A stretch of DNA of 64,000 nt from Variovorax dokdonensis (GTDB taxonomy: Bacteria > Pseudomonadota > Gammaproteobacteria > Burkholderiales > Burkholderiaceae_C): NCBI RefSeq assembly GCF_030316895.1, contig NZ_JASZYV010000002.1:124001-188000 (forward strand), given 5' to 3'. The position numbers and the translations under genes were made by a program. Each line of letters begins with the position of its first letter. The stretch's first letter is position 1. This document shows, piece by piece, positions 1-9,312 of the stretch. The notes under the pieces were generated by a model. That model saw nothing but the letters and a program-made list of their open reading frames with translations. It was not told where the DNA came from and ran no database searches.

Positions 1-1
1 G

Positions 2-268
2 CTCCATCCGACCAACCTGCACGTCAACAAGGCGCTGTTTCCCAACGACACGGTGCAAAGCCGCATGCCCGATCCGGAATGGCTCGAGCACTGGCTGGAC
101 AAGCAGATCAAGTTCGACGCGGCCTGGGAGACCAAGGTCGGCACGCGCATCCTGCACAACATGAGCCTGCTTCTGGACCGCAGCTTCAAGTCGGTGCAGG
201 AACTCAATCGGTATCGCAAGGAGGTTCTCGCCTCACTTGGGCCGAACGCCGGCTACCAGGGCGCTTGA
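2..268 (+). CDS. 3' end of an unidentified protein (partial)
   Basis: The reading frame is open from the window edge to a TGA at 266-268, so only the last 88 residues are visible. They are soluble-looking and mostly helical, rich in Trp, Lys and Asp (for example EWLEHWLDKQIKFDAAW), with no membrane segment and no motif I recognise. The frame is open upstream of the first GTG/ATG codons, so the true start lies outside the window. It converges on rlpA with a gap of 78 bp. No function is proposed. Confidence 0.6.
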   Translation, partial: LHPTNLHVNKALFPNDTVQSRMPDPEWLEHWLDKQIKFDAAWETKVGTRILHNMSLLLDRSFKSVQELNRYRKEVLASLGPNAGYQGA

Positions 269-346
269 TCGGCGCCTGACCGGCGCCCGACCGGCACTTG
301 GTGATTTGCGCCGGCCGACGCCTTCTGCCAACTGTGCGCGCCCGAG

Positions 347-1516
347 TCAGCGGCGTTGCACGAGGATCGGTGATCCGCCCAACTGCAGGCGCCAACGCGC
401 CTGTATCTGCGCTGCTTCCTCACGGGTGGCGTAGGGCCCGGATTGCAGGCGGAACAACCCGCCTTCTTCCCACACTTGCAGTTCAGCGATCGGCCGTGCG
501 GTGTCGCGGCCAATGCGCTCCTGCATGGCCAGCGCGCCGTCGCGGGTGCTGAACGCGCCCAATTGAACCCAGAAGTCGTTCGCGCTCGCTTGGCTGGCAT
601 TGGCCGTTGGTGCGGCTTTGGCGGCATCCGCTGGCAAGGCTGCGCCGTTGGCCGCCGACGCGCCGGGCGCTGGACCTGACAACGGCGCCATGGGGCTCAG
701 TGCTTCCACCTGCAGCGGGCGCCGAGCCTGGGTGGGCGGCAGCATGTCAGTGGGGGCCGTGGTGCCGGTCGCCGCTGACGTCTCTGCCGGATTTGCCGCG
801 ACAGGCACCGCCAGGGCGGCCGGGACCATCACCGGCCGGGCGCCGCCGGTTGGGGCAGGGGCGCGCACGACAGGTGGATTGTTGGCGGCGTCCGACATCG
901 CCACCGGCGCCGCACTGGCCACCTGAGTGCCACCATTTCGTCGCCAGGCGCCCGTGCGGATGTCCTCGTTCGTGATGCGCTCGATCTCCACCGGCGCCAC
1001 GCCCGCAAGAAAACCCAGCCGATTGGCCGCCGCGTAGCTCAGGTCGATGATGCGACCATCGACGAAGGGGCCGCGGTCGTTGACGCGCACGATGGCCTCG
1101 CGCCCGTTCGCGGGATTGCGCACCCGCACGTAGCTGGGCAGAGGCAGCGTCTTGTGCGCCGCCGTCATGGCATACATGTCGTAGGCCTCGCCGCTGGCTG
1201 TTCGCTGGGCATGGAAACCTGTGCCGTACCACGAGGCCATTCCGCGCTCCTGAAAAGGCCTGTCGTCGGTGATGGGCACATACCGTCGCCCATTCACGTT
1301 GTAGGGCTTGGCGGTGCCACCGCTGTCCCGAATCGCCTCTACCTGAGGCTGGGCGTCAGGCACCTGCGACAGGTTCGGTGGCGGTGAAGCGGGGGCGCCG
1401 TCGTTGCGAGGGCCGCTTGCGCAGCCAGCGAGCAGGGCGCCCAGCGCAAGGGCCGCGGTGCCCGCCAGGCGCGACCCCATGCTTGTCGCGGCTGCGCTGG
1501 CAAGCAGCCGCCTCAT
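347..1516 (-). CDS. rlpA: Septal ring lytic transglycosylase RlpA (lipoprotein)
   Basis: Outer-membrane lipoprotein of 389 residues that cleaves glycan strands lacking stem peptides at the division septum. A signal peptide ends in a lipobox (LLAGC, Cys32). The double-psi beta-barrel domain spans about residues 85-165 and keeps the family acidic and His positions in ASGEAYD, AAHKTLPLP and VNDRGPF. A long Ala/Pro-rich linker leads to a C-terminal SPOR domain (about 310-385, starting NDFWVQLGAFSTRDGA) that binds denuded peptidoglycan. I chose the ATG at 1514-1516, only 17 bp after the glnE stop, so co-transcription with glnE is likely. The ATG at 1478-1480 would also leave an intact lipoprotein signal. 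Neither start has a strong ribosome site. Confidence 0.92.
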   Translation of the reverse strand: MRRLLASAAATSMGSRLAGTAALALGALLAGCASGPRNDGAPASPPPNLSQVPDAQPQVEAIRDSGGTAKPYNVNGRRYVPITDDRPFQERGMASWYGTGFHAQRTASGEAYDMYAMTAAHKTLPLPSYVRVRNPANGREAIVRVNDRGPFVDGRIIDLSYAAANRLGFLAGVAPVEIERITNEDIRTGAWRRNGGTQVASAAPVAMSDAANNPPVVRAPAPTGGARPVMVPAALAVPVAANPAETSAATGTTAPTDMLPPTQARRPLQVEALSPMAPLSGPAPGASAANGAALPADAAKAAPTANASQASANDFWVQLGAFSTRDGALAMQERIGRDTARPIAELQVWEEGGLFRLQSGPYATREEAAQIQARWRLQLGGSPILVQRR

Positions 1517-1532
1517 GTGGATCAAGATCGCG

Positions 1533-4316
1533 CTAGCCAAAGACAGCCTTCCACAGTGCGAGCATGGCGTCGCGCTCGACGGCCAAGGCGTCCATGGGCA
1601 CCTGGGTCGATGCCTCGTCCAGGCGCAACCGGTGCTGCGCGCGGCGTAATTCGCGGTACGCGCTTGCCGCGCGCTGTCCGATTCCCGTCGGTAGCAGCCC
1701 CGCCTGTTCGGCGCGCTGCAGCAATGCGATGTTGCCCACATTGGGGATCAACTCTGGATGCGCCGCCGACTGCGACAGCACCAGGAACTGCACTGCGAAC
1801 TCGGCGTCCACCATGCCGCCCGGGCTGTGCTTGACGTCGAAGAGCCCGGGCCTGATCGGATGCGCCGCGCGCACCTTCTCACGCATGGCCACGATCTCGC
1901 CCTTGAGTGCTTCCACATCGCGCGGTGCGGTGATCACCGCCTCACGCACCCGGTCGAAGCGTTCGCCCAGTTCGGGCGCACCCAGCACGAATCGGGAGCG
2001 GGTCATGGCCTGGTGTTCCCAGGTCCAGGCGGTGTTGCTGCCACGGCCGAGCTGGTATTTCTCGTAGGCCGCGAAGCTGGTGGTCAGCAGGCCGGAATTG
2101 CCGTTGGGCCGCAATGCGGTGTCGATCTCGAACAGATCTCCCTCGCGCATCTTGATGGTGAGCCAGTTGATCAGCTTGCGCACGTAGCTGGCGTAGATGT
2201 CGGGTGCGTTCTCGTCCTCGTCCTCGTAGACGAACACGATGTCCAGGTCGCTGCCGTAGCCCAGTTCCTTGCCGCCCAGCTTGCCGTAGCCAATGATGGC
2301 GAACTGAGGCTGGTCACGATGTCGGCTGCGCACGTGGTCCCAACACCAGGCGGCGGTCATGCGCAGCACGGCGTCTGCCAGAGCGCTGAGGTCGTCGGCC
2401 ACCTGCTCGACCGTGATGCGACCCTCGGTGTCGCGCGCCAGGGTCCGGAACACTTCGCCGTGATGGGCGCGGCGCAGGATGTTGAGCAAGGCCTCCTCGT
2501 CGTCCTCGCCGGTCTTGCGCAGCGCGGAGCGGCGCTGCACCAGTTCAGCCTCGAATTCGGCGGCGTTGAACCGTCCGGCCAGCATGGCGTCGCTGGCCAG
2601 TTCGTCGATCACGCCCGGGTGCAGCATGAGATAGCGCGCGGGCCATTTGGCCGCACCCAGGATGCGCAGCAACCGCTCGTGCACCGCCGGCCGCTCCGCC
2701 AGCAGGGCGACATAGCTCTCGCGCCGGAACAGCGGCTCGATCCAGTCGGCCCAGCGCAGCGCCGCGTCGACGTGATTGCGCACCTGGCCCTGGCCTTCGC
2801 CATCGGGTTCCGAATCCAGCCATTGACCGGTGCGACGAACCAGCAGCCGCAGCTGGGCCTGGGCCTGCTCGCGCATGGCCGTCACGCGCGGATTGCCGCA
2901 CCATTGGCGCACGCGCTCGGCAAAGGCATTCGGCAGGGCGGGCAGCAGTTCTTCCAGTTCCTGAGGCGTTGGCGTCGCCGACTTGGCGCCGCACCGCTTG
3001 CCGTTGCACTGGCCGTTCTGGCCCTCTGCGCCGCCGAGCAGTCGATCGAATTCCTGTGCCACCAACTCACGATGCGTGTCGAGCTGGCCGAGGAAGTCGC
3101 AGCAGTCGACGTAGTCCATCGAGGCGGCGATCCAGTGCTGGTCTTCGTCGCTGACCGGCAGCATGTGCGTCTGCTGGTCATCCAGGTACTGGATGCGGTG
3201 TTCCACCTGGCGCAGGAATGTGTAGGCCGCCGCCAGTGCGTCGGCCGTTGCCTGCGGCATCAGGCCGGCACTGGCCACGCGCTGCAGCGCGTCGAGCGTG
3301 GGGCGCCTGCGCAACTCGGGAAACTGTCCGCCGCGAACCACTTGCAGCAACTGCACGATGAATTCGATCTCGCGGATACCGCCGCGCGACAGCTTGACGT
3401 CGTTGGCCCGCTCGGGCCGCCCGGCGCTGCGGCGTGTGGCCTGCTCGCGGATCTGGCGATGCAGCGTGCGCAGCGACTCGAACACGCTGTAGTCGAGATA
3501 GCGCCGGAACACGAAGGGCAGCACCACGCCGCGCAATGCCTGGGCCGATCCGTCGGCAATGACGCTGCGCGGAGCCACCACGCGGCTCTTGAGCCAGGCG
3601 AAGCGTTCCCATTCGCGGCCCTGCACCTGAAGATATTCTTCCAGCGCGTCCAGCGAGACGACCGGCGGGCCGGAATTGCCATTGGGCCGAAGCGCCAGGT
3701 CCACGCGGAACACCAGGCCATGCTCGCCCAGGTCGCCCACCAGCGCATAGATGCGCTTGACCATGGCCGCGAAGTATTCCTGGTTGGAGACCCGGTTCAT
3801 GCCATGGGCATTGCCCGTGGTCTCGCCGGCCAGGTCGTAGACGTAGATGAGGTCGATGTCGCTCGATACGTTGAGCTCGCGGGCGCCGAGCTTGCCCATG
3901 CCGATGACCCACAGCTGAGCCCGACGCCCGTCCTCGGACATGGGCACGCCGTGCACGGCCTCCAGTTCGCGTGCTGCTTCGACGCAGGCAACGTCCAGCG
4001 CGAACTCGGCCAGTTGGGTCACGGCCGTGGTCACCACTTGCAACGGGGCCTTGCGATCGCAATCGAGCGTGACCAGCCGCTCCATGACGAGCTGGCGCAC
4101 GATGCGCAGGCTGTCGCCGATGCCAAAGCCCCGCTCGCGCAGCGCGTCGAAGGCCTGCTGAATGTGGGGATGTTCGGGATTGCCCGGGGGCAGCAGCGCC
4201 AGCTCGTCGGCATAACGCCGGCGCAAACGCTGCACGAAACGGGAATACGCGGAAAGCGGCGGCGGCGCCTTGCGCGATGCGGGTTCGCAGGAACCCGACG
4301 GGGCGCCGGCGGTCAT
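1533..4316 (-). CDS. glnE: Bifunctional glutamine synthetase adenylyltransferase/deadenylase
   Basis: Adenylylates and deadenylylates glutamine synthetase in response to PII, so it sets nitrogen assimilation. At 927 residues it is close to the usual 920-950. Both nucleotidyltransferase halves are present: the N-terminal GS...DxD motif (SSDIDLIYVYD, about residue 150) and the C-terminal one (GYGSDLDIVFVYEDED, about residue 690), each followed by a GlnD-type helical region (GGIREIEFIVQ and GGMVDAEFAVQF). Both activities therefore look intact. The ATG at 4314-4316 is preceded by AAGGA. Its start codon lies only 25 bp from that of divergent yhdP. The frame is open further upstream, but that stretch is the shadow of yhdP. 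Confidence 0.95.
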   Translation of the reverse strand: MTAGAPSGSCEPASRKAPPPLSAYSRFVQRLRRRYADELALLPPGNPEHPHIQQAFDALRERGFGIGDSLRIVRQLVMERLVTLDCDRKAPLQVVTTAVTQLAEFALDVACVEAARELEAVHGVPMSEDGRRAQLWVIGMGKLGARELNVSSDIDLIYVYDLAGETTGNAHGMNRVSNQEYFAAMVKRIYALVGDLGEHGLVFRVDLALRPNGNSGPPVVSLDALEEYLQVQGREWERFAWLKSRVVAPRSVIADGSAQALRGVVLPFVFRRYLDYSVFESLRTLHRQIREQATRRSAGRPERANDVKLSRGGIREIEFIVQLLQVVRGGQFPELRRRPTLDALQRVASAGLMPQATADALAAAYTFLRQVEHRIQYLDDQQTHMLPVSDEDQHWIAASMDYVDCCDFLGQLDTHRELVAQEFDRLLGGAEGQNGQCNGKRCGAKSATPTPQELEELLPALPNAFAERVRQWCGNPRVTAMREQAQAQLRLLVRRTGQWLDSEPDGEGQGQVRNHVDAALRWADWIEPLFRRESYVALLAERPAVHERLLRILGAAKWPARYLMLHPGVIDELASDAMLAGRFNAAEFEAELVQRRSALRKTGEDDEEALLNILRRAHHGEVFRTLARDTEGRITVEQVADDLSALADAVLRMTAAWCWDHVRSRHRDQPQFAIIGYGKLGGKELGYGSDLDIVFVYEDEDENAPDIYASYVRKLINWLTIKMREGDLFEIDTALRPNGNSGLLTTSFAAYEKYQLGRGSNTAWTWEHQAMTRSRFVLGAPELGERFDRVREAVITAPRDVEALKGEIVAMREKVRAAHPIRPGLFDVKHSPGGMVDAEFAVQFLVLSQSAAHPELIPNVGNIALLQRAEQAGLLPTGIGQRAASAYRELRRAQHRLRLDEASTQVPMDALAVERDAMLALWKAVFG

Positions 4317-4341
4317 AATTCCTTGTACCGCGCGCCCTTCA

Positions 4342-7300
4342 ATGAATGTCACAGCGTCTCCCCCTTCACGATGGCTCTCGATCACCGCGGTGACGGCGCG
4401 CTGGGCGCTTGGCCTGGTGGCGGCTGCATGGATCGTGTTCGCCTTGGTGGTCGTTGTCCTACACGGCTGGATTGTGCCGCGAATCGGCGAATACCGTGGT
4501 GCCCTGGAGGCACAAGCCACACGGTCCATCGGGGTGCCCGTGCGCATCGGCACCATGAGCGCGCAGGCACAGGGCTGGCGCGGCGCCTTCTTCCCCACCA
4601 TCGAGCTGCGTGATGTCGTGCTGCTCGACCCGCAAGAGCGCGAGGCCCTGCGCCTGCCGCGGGTGGTGGTCACGGTCTCGCCGCGCTCGCTTTGGAACCT
4701 GGGTTTCGAGCACGTCTACGTCGAGCGTCCCGAGTTGGAAATGCGCATGGATGCGCAGTCCCGCCTGCATGTGGCCGGCCTGTCCATGCCCGAAGAATCG
4801 GCGCGCAACGCCAGTGGCGGCACGCGTGGGGCCGACTGGTTCTTCTCGCTGCGCGACATGCTCATCGAAGGCGGGACGGTCCGCTGGATCGACGAACGCC
4901 GCAAGAACGCACCGCCGTTGCTGCTGACGGACGTGCGCTTCGCTGCGCGCAACGGAGCGCGGTCTCATGCGCTGGCGCTCGATGCCACGCCGCCGGAGGG
5001 CTGGGGGCAGCGCTTCAGCCTGCGCGGTCAGTTTCGCCAGCCGGTTCTGTCCACGCGCAGCGGCAACTGGCAGCAGTGGGATGGCCAGGTGTTCGCCGAC
5101 TTGCCCCAGATCGATGTCAGTCGCATCGGCCGCTACGTGGCGCAGGACGAATGGCGCGTGCGCGAAGGGCGTGGCGCCCTGCGCGCCTGGGGCGACGTGA
5201 AGAACGGCCGCATCGTCGGCGCGACGCTCGACCTGGGCCTGGACGGGGTCGATGCCACGCTGGCGCCCGAGCTCGCGCCGCTGCAACTGCGCTCGGTCTC
5301 CGGACGCCTGGCCTACAAAGATGTCGACGGCGTCTTCGATCTGACCACCACCGGCCTGTCCTTCGAAACCGAAGACCGCCTGCGCTGGCCCGGCGGAGAC
5401 TTGTCGCTGCGCATGGAGCAGGCGCGAGGCGCGAAGGCCGCTCGCGGGCGGCTGAAGGCAGAACGCCTGGACCTTCAGATGCTCAGCCAGATCGCCGATC
5501 GACTGCCCCTGGGCGCCGCACTGCACCGGCAACTGACCGCCCGCGCACCGGCGGGAACCGTCGAGCGCATCGAGGGTGATTGGGAAGGCCCGCTCGAAGC
5601 GCCGACCCGCTACCAGATGCGAGGCCGAGCCACCGGTCTGGCCGTGGCGGCCGAAGCCCCGTCGCATGCAGGGGAGCACGGCCAGCCGGGCGTGGCCGGC
5701 GCGACGGTGGACTTCGACGCCAACCAGGCCGGCGGCAGCGCCACCATCGCCATTGCGCAAGGCGCGCTGGAGTTTCCGGGCATCTTCGATGAGCCGCGCA
5801 TTCCCATCGACAGCCTGTCTGCACGCGCCCAGTGGAAGATCGAGGGCGAACGGCTTCAGGTCCAGGTGGACAACCTGCGATTCGCCAATGCCGATGCCCA
5901 GGGGGAGGCGCGCGCCACCTGGCGCACCAGCGATCCCGCCACGTCGACCAGCAAGAGCCGTTTCCCGGGCGTGCTGGACATGGAGGGCAGCCTGGGCCGC
6001 GCCGACGGCACGCGCGTGTGGCGCTATCTCCCTTTGCATCTGGGCCAGCATGTGCGCGACTATGTGCGCGAGGCGGTGACGGCCGGGCACGCGCGGAACG
6101 TCACCTTCCGCGTGCGAGGCGACCTGTGGGACATGCCGTTCACAGACCCGGCCCGTGGCGAGTTCCGCATTGCGGCCACGGTGTCCGACGTCGACTTCGA
6201 CTACGCACCGCCGCCGGCTTCGCAATCCGCTCGCGCCAAGGGCGCGTCTTCGGCGCCGCGTTGGCCGGCATTGGCCGATGCCAGCGCCGAACTGGTGTTC
6301 GAGCGCGCCGGCATGCGCGTCAACAATGCGCGCGGGCGCCTGGCCGGTGCGAACGGAATCGAAGTCGCCAAGGGCGATGCCAGCATCCCCGACATGTCGA
6401 TCCTGGACCCTGTGCTGCATGTGAACGCGCAGGCCGCCGGACCGCTTGCCGAGGCCCTGCGCGTGGCCGCGCCCCTGGCCGGTCAGGCCCAGTCCTACCT
6501 GGAGCAGGTGCGGGCGACTGGCCGTGCCGAATATCGGCTCAAGCTCGAGATGCCGCTCGAGGCGATGGACAAGTCCAAGTTGCAGGCCGGCGTCGAGCTG
6601 GTCGACAACGAGGTGCAACTGTCGGCGCAGATGCCTGCGTTCACACAGGCGCGCGGCACGCTCAACTTCACCGAAGCCGGATTCAGCATGAGCGGCTTGC
6701 GGGCACGCTTGGCCGGTGGCGACATTCGCCTGGACGGCAAGGGCCGCTACGACGGCAAGGCGAACGACATGAGCTTCAAGGCTCAGGGGCAGCTGAATGC
6801 CGAGGGCCTGCGCGACCAGCAGTTCGTGCCCTGGTTGTCCGACCTGGGGCGCCGAATGCGCGGCAGCAGCACCTATCAGGCCGAGTTCGGATGGCGCGAT
6901 GGCGCGACCGAGTTTTCCTTTGCCAGCAACCTGCAAGGCATGGCGCTGGAGTTGCCTGCGCCGCTGGTCAAGGCGGCCGACCAGCCTCTGGACCTGCGCG
7001 TCGAAAAGAAGCTGCTGGCGCGCGGCTCGGGGAAGGGCGCGTCGTCGCCGCTGCAAGATCGCCTGAGCGTGAACCTGGGGCGCATCGCTTCGGCCAGCTG
7101 GCTGCGCGACCTGTCGGGTGACACGCCCAAGGTGATCAACGGCGGCATCCTGATGGGCAGCGGCGCCGACGAGGAGTTGGTGATTCCCGCTTCGGGCGTC
7201 ATGGCCCGGCTGCAGATCGACACCTTCGACATCAGCGCATGGCAGGCGCTGTTTCGCAAGACGTCGGACGGGGTTTCGGAGCCGCCGGACGAGAAGGCCC

Positions 7301-8433
7301 TGGCCTACCTTCCGAACTCCGTCGCGCTGCATGCGCGCGAGCTGCGCCTGGCCGGCCACAGCCTGCACAACGTGGTGCTGGGCGGCAGCAGGGAAGGCAC
7401 GCAGTGGCGCACCAACGTCGATGCCGACGAGCTGAGCGGCTACCTGGAATACGGGCACGCCAAGGCCGGACGCGTGATGGCGCGATTCGCCCGCCTGCGG
7501 ATCGCGCGCAGCGAGGCCAGCGATGTGGAGACGCTGCTCGACGAGCGCGCCGCCACCTTGCCGGCGCTCGACGTCGTGGTGAATGACTTCGAGCTGTATG
7601 GCCGCAAGCTCGGCCGCGCCGAGGTGCAGGCGGTCAACCAGGGTGGGCCGCGCCGGGAGTGGCGCATGAGCAAGCTGCTACTGGCCATGCCCGAGGGCGA
7701 CTTCAACGCAAGCGGCATTTGGGCGATACCGGAGGGCGACAGCGCTGCCGATGGCCGCCGGACCACCATGGATTTCAAGTTCGACATCCGCGACGCCGGC
7801 GCGCTGCTCGGCCGCCTGGGCATGAAAGACGTGCTGCGGCGCGGCCAGGGCAGCCTTGGCGGGCAGGTGTCGTGGCGCGGATCGCCTTTCTCCCTCGACT
7901 ATCCCAGCATGGACGGCAATCTCCATGTGGACGTGCAGAAGGGGCAGTTTCTCAAGGCCGAGCCCGGCATCGCCAAGCTGCTGGGGGTGCTGAGCCTCCA
8001 GGCACTGCCGCGCCGCCTGACGCTGGATTTTCGCGATGTGTTCAGCCAGGGCTTTGCCTTCGACTTCATCCGTGGCGATGCGCTGGTGGCGCACGGCGTG
8101 GCCACCACCAACAACCTGCAGATGAAGGGCGTGAACGCGGCCGTGCTGATGGACGGTTCGGCCGACATCGCCCAGGAAACGCAGAACCTGCGGGTGGTGG
8201 TGGTGCCCGAAATCAGCGCGGGTACGGCGGCGCTGGTGGCCACGGCCATCAACCCCGCCATCGGGCTGGCCACCTTCCTGGCGCAACTGGCGTTGAGCAA
8301 GCCGCTGTCCATCGCGGCGACGCAGGAGTTCGACATCGAAGGCACCTGGAGCGATCCGAAGATCACCAAGGTGCAGCGCGCGCCCAGCCGCTCCGTCGAC
8401 GCGAGCGATCCGGCCTCGGTCGATCGCCCATGA
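4342..8433 (+). CDS. yhdP: AsmA-like envelope protein YhdP (TIGR02099 family)
   Basis: Very large inner-membrane-anchored periplasmic protein (1363 residues; E. coli YhdP is about 1266). In E. coli, YhdP with TamB and YdbH carries phospholipid to the outer membrane. One N-terminal membrane segment (about residues 15-40) is followed by a long beta-rich body and a C-terminal AsmA-like region (GGQVSWRGSPF to PLSIAATQEFDIEGTWSDPKI) typical of the family. The ATG at 4342 keeps a short cytoplasmic N-terminus, but I see no ribosome site before it, so the start is less certain than the identity. It is followed after 28 bp by the amidase gene, probably in one transcript. Confidence 0.9.
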   Translation: MNVTASPPSRWLSITAVTARWALGLVAAAWIVFALVVVVLHGWIVPRIGEYRGALEAQATRSIGVPVRIGTMSAQAQGWRGAFFPTIELRDVVLLDPQEREALRLPRVVVTVSPRSLWNLGFEHVYVERPELEMRMDAQSRLHVAGLSMPEESARNASGGTRGADWFFSLRDMLIEGGTVRWIDERRKNAPPLLLTDVRFAARNGARSHALALDATPPEGWGQRFSLRGQFRQPVLSTRSGNWQQWDGQVFADLPQIDVSRIGRYVAQDEWRVREGRGALRAWGDVKNGRIVGATLDLGLDGVDATLAPELAPLQLRSVSGRLAYKDVDGVFDLTTTGLSFETEDRLRWPGGDLSLRMEQARGAKAARGRLKAERLDLQMLSQIADRLPLGAALHRQLTARAPAGTVERIEGDWEGPLEAPTRYQMRGRATGLAVAAEAPSHAGEHGQPGVAGATVDFDANQAGGSATIAIAQGALEFPGIFDEPRIPIDSLSARAQWKIEGERLQVQVDNLRFANADAQGEARATWRTSDPATSTSKSRFPGVLDMEGSLGRADGTRVWRYLPLHLGQHVRDYVREAVTAGHARNVTFRVRGDLWDMPFTDPARGEFRIAATVSDVDFDYAPPPASQSARAKGASSAPRWPALADASAELVFERAGMRVNNARGRLAGANGIEVAKGDASIPDMSILDPVLHVNAQAAGPLAEALRVAAPLAGQAQSYLEQVRATGRAEYRLKLEMPLEAMDKSKLQAGVELVDNEVQLSAQMPAFTQARGTLNFTEAGFSMSGLRARLAGGDIRLDGKGRYDGKANDMSFKAQGQLNAEGLRDQQFVPWLSDLGRRMRGSSTYQAEFGWRDGATEFSFASNLQGMALELPAPLVKAADQPLDLRVEKKLLARGSGKGASSPLQDRLSVNLGRIASASWLRDLSGDTPKVINGGILMGSGADEELVIPASGVMARLQIDTFDISAWQALFRKTSDGVSEPPDEKALAYLPNSVALHARELRLAGHSLHNVVLGGSREGTQWRTNVDADELSGYLEYGHAKAGRVMARFARLRIARSEASDVETLLDERAATLPALDVVVNDFELYGRKLGRAEVQAVNQGGPRREWRMSKLLLAMPEGDFNASGIWAIPEGDSAADGRRTTMDFKFDIRDAGALLGRLGMKDVLRRGQGSLGGQVSWRGSPFSLDYPSMDGNLHVDVQKGQFLKAEPGIAKLLGVLSLQALPRRLTLDFRDVFSQGFAFDFIRGDALVAHGVATTNNLQMKGVNAAVLMDGSADIAQETQNLRVVVVPEISAGTAALVATAINPAIGLATFLAQLALSKPLSIAATQEFDIEGTWSDPKITKVQRAPSRSVDASDPASVDRP

Positions 8434-8461
8434 CCCCATTGCCTACACAAGGAGATCGAGC

Positions 8462-9277
8462 ATGAAAGTCGCAGCCATCCAGATGGTCTCGGCCGTGGCG
8501 CGGGAAGCCAACCTGGCGCGGGCCCACCACCTGCTGGCGCAGGCGCGCGAAGGCGGCGCCGAGCTGGCCGTGCTGCCCGAATATTTCTGCACCATGGGCA
8601 TGCGCGACACCGACAAGCTGGAGCTTCGCGAATCGCCCGATGCCGGCATGGTGCAAGGCTTCCTGGCCGACGCTGCGCGCGAATTCGGCATGTGGATCGT
8701 CGGCGGGACGTTGCCGCTGGAAAGCCCCGAGGAAGGCCACGTGCTCAACACCTCGCTGGCCTATTCGCCCGAAGGCCAGTGCGTGGCGCGCTACGACAAG
8801 ATCCACCTCTTCTACTTCGACAACGGCCGGGAGCACTACGACGAGCGACGCGTCATCACCCCGGGCACGCAGCCGGTCGTGTTCGAGCTGCCCTCGCGCG
8901 ACGGGCACGCCTGGCAGGTGGGCATGAGCGTGTGCTACGACCTGCGCTTTCCCGAGCTTTATCGCGCCCTGTCGCGTGCCGGTGCGCAGTTGCTGCTGGT
9001 GCCCAGCGCCTTCACCTGGACCACCGGTTCGGCGCATTGGGAAGTGCTGCTGCGTGCGCGGGCCATCGAGAACCTGGCCTGGGTTGTCGCGCCCGCGCAG
9101 GGTGGTGAGCACGAAAACGGTCGCCGTACCTGGGGTCAGTCGCTGGTGGCCGATCCATGGGGCACGGTCCAGGCCCAGCAGGCCACGGGCGAAGGCGTGG
9201 TCTTGTGCGAGCTGGACTTCGGCCATGTGCAAAGTGCGCGTCAACGCCTGCCGGCACTGTCGCATCGCGTCTTGTAG
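8462..9277 (+). CDS. Carbon-nitrogen hydrolase, nitrilase superfamily (Nit1-like)
   Basis: Cytoplasmic amidase of 271 residues. The nitrilase Glu-Lys-Cys triad is visible: Glu40 in LPEYFC, Lys113 in YDKIHLF and Cys158 in SVCYDLRFPELYR. The last two motifs match the Nit1/Nit2 branch, whose members remove the amide from deaminated glutathione or act as omega-amidases; which substrate applies here is not decidable from sequence. A good ribosome site (AAGGAG) precedes the ATG. Its place directly after yhdP is common in related bacteria, but I know of no functional link between the two. Confidence 0.88.
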   Translation: MKVAAIQMVSAVAREANLARAHHLLAQAREGGAELAVLPEYFCTMGMRDTDKLELRESPDAGMVQGFLADAAREFGMWIVGGTLPLESPEEGHVLNTSLAYSPEGQCVARYDKIHLFYFDNGREHYDERRVITPGTQPVVFELPSRDGHAWQVGMSVCYDLRFPELYRALSRAGAQLLLVPSAFTWTTGSAHWEVLLRARAIENLAWVVAPAQGGEHENGRRTWGQSLVADPWGTVQAQQATGEGVVLCELDFGHVQSARQRLPALSHRVL

Positions 9278-9312
9278 GCCCCCGCTGCGCTGCCAGGGAG
9301 TTCGACCGCCGC

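Noticed and set aside
1758..4613. Long plus-strand open frame (951 codons) opposite glnE
   Set aside because: It is the antisense shadow of glnE. The translation is rich in His, Gln, Ala and Gly without domains, which is typical of antisense frames in GC-rich DNA.
4459..7458. Long minus-strand open frame (999 codons) opposite yhdP
   Set aside because: It shows the same antisense composition artefact; the yhdP strand carries the recognisable family sequence.
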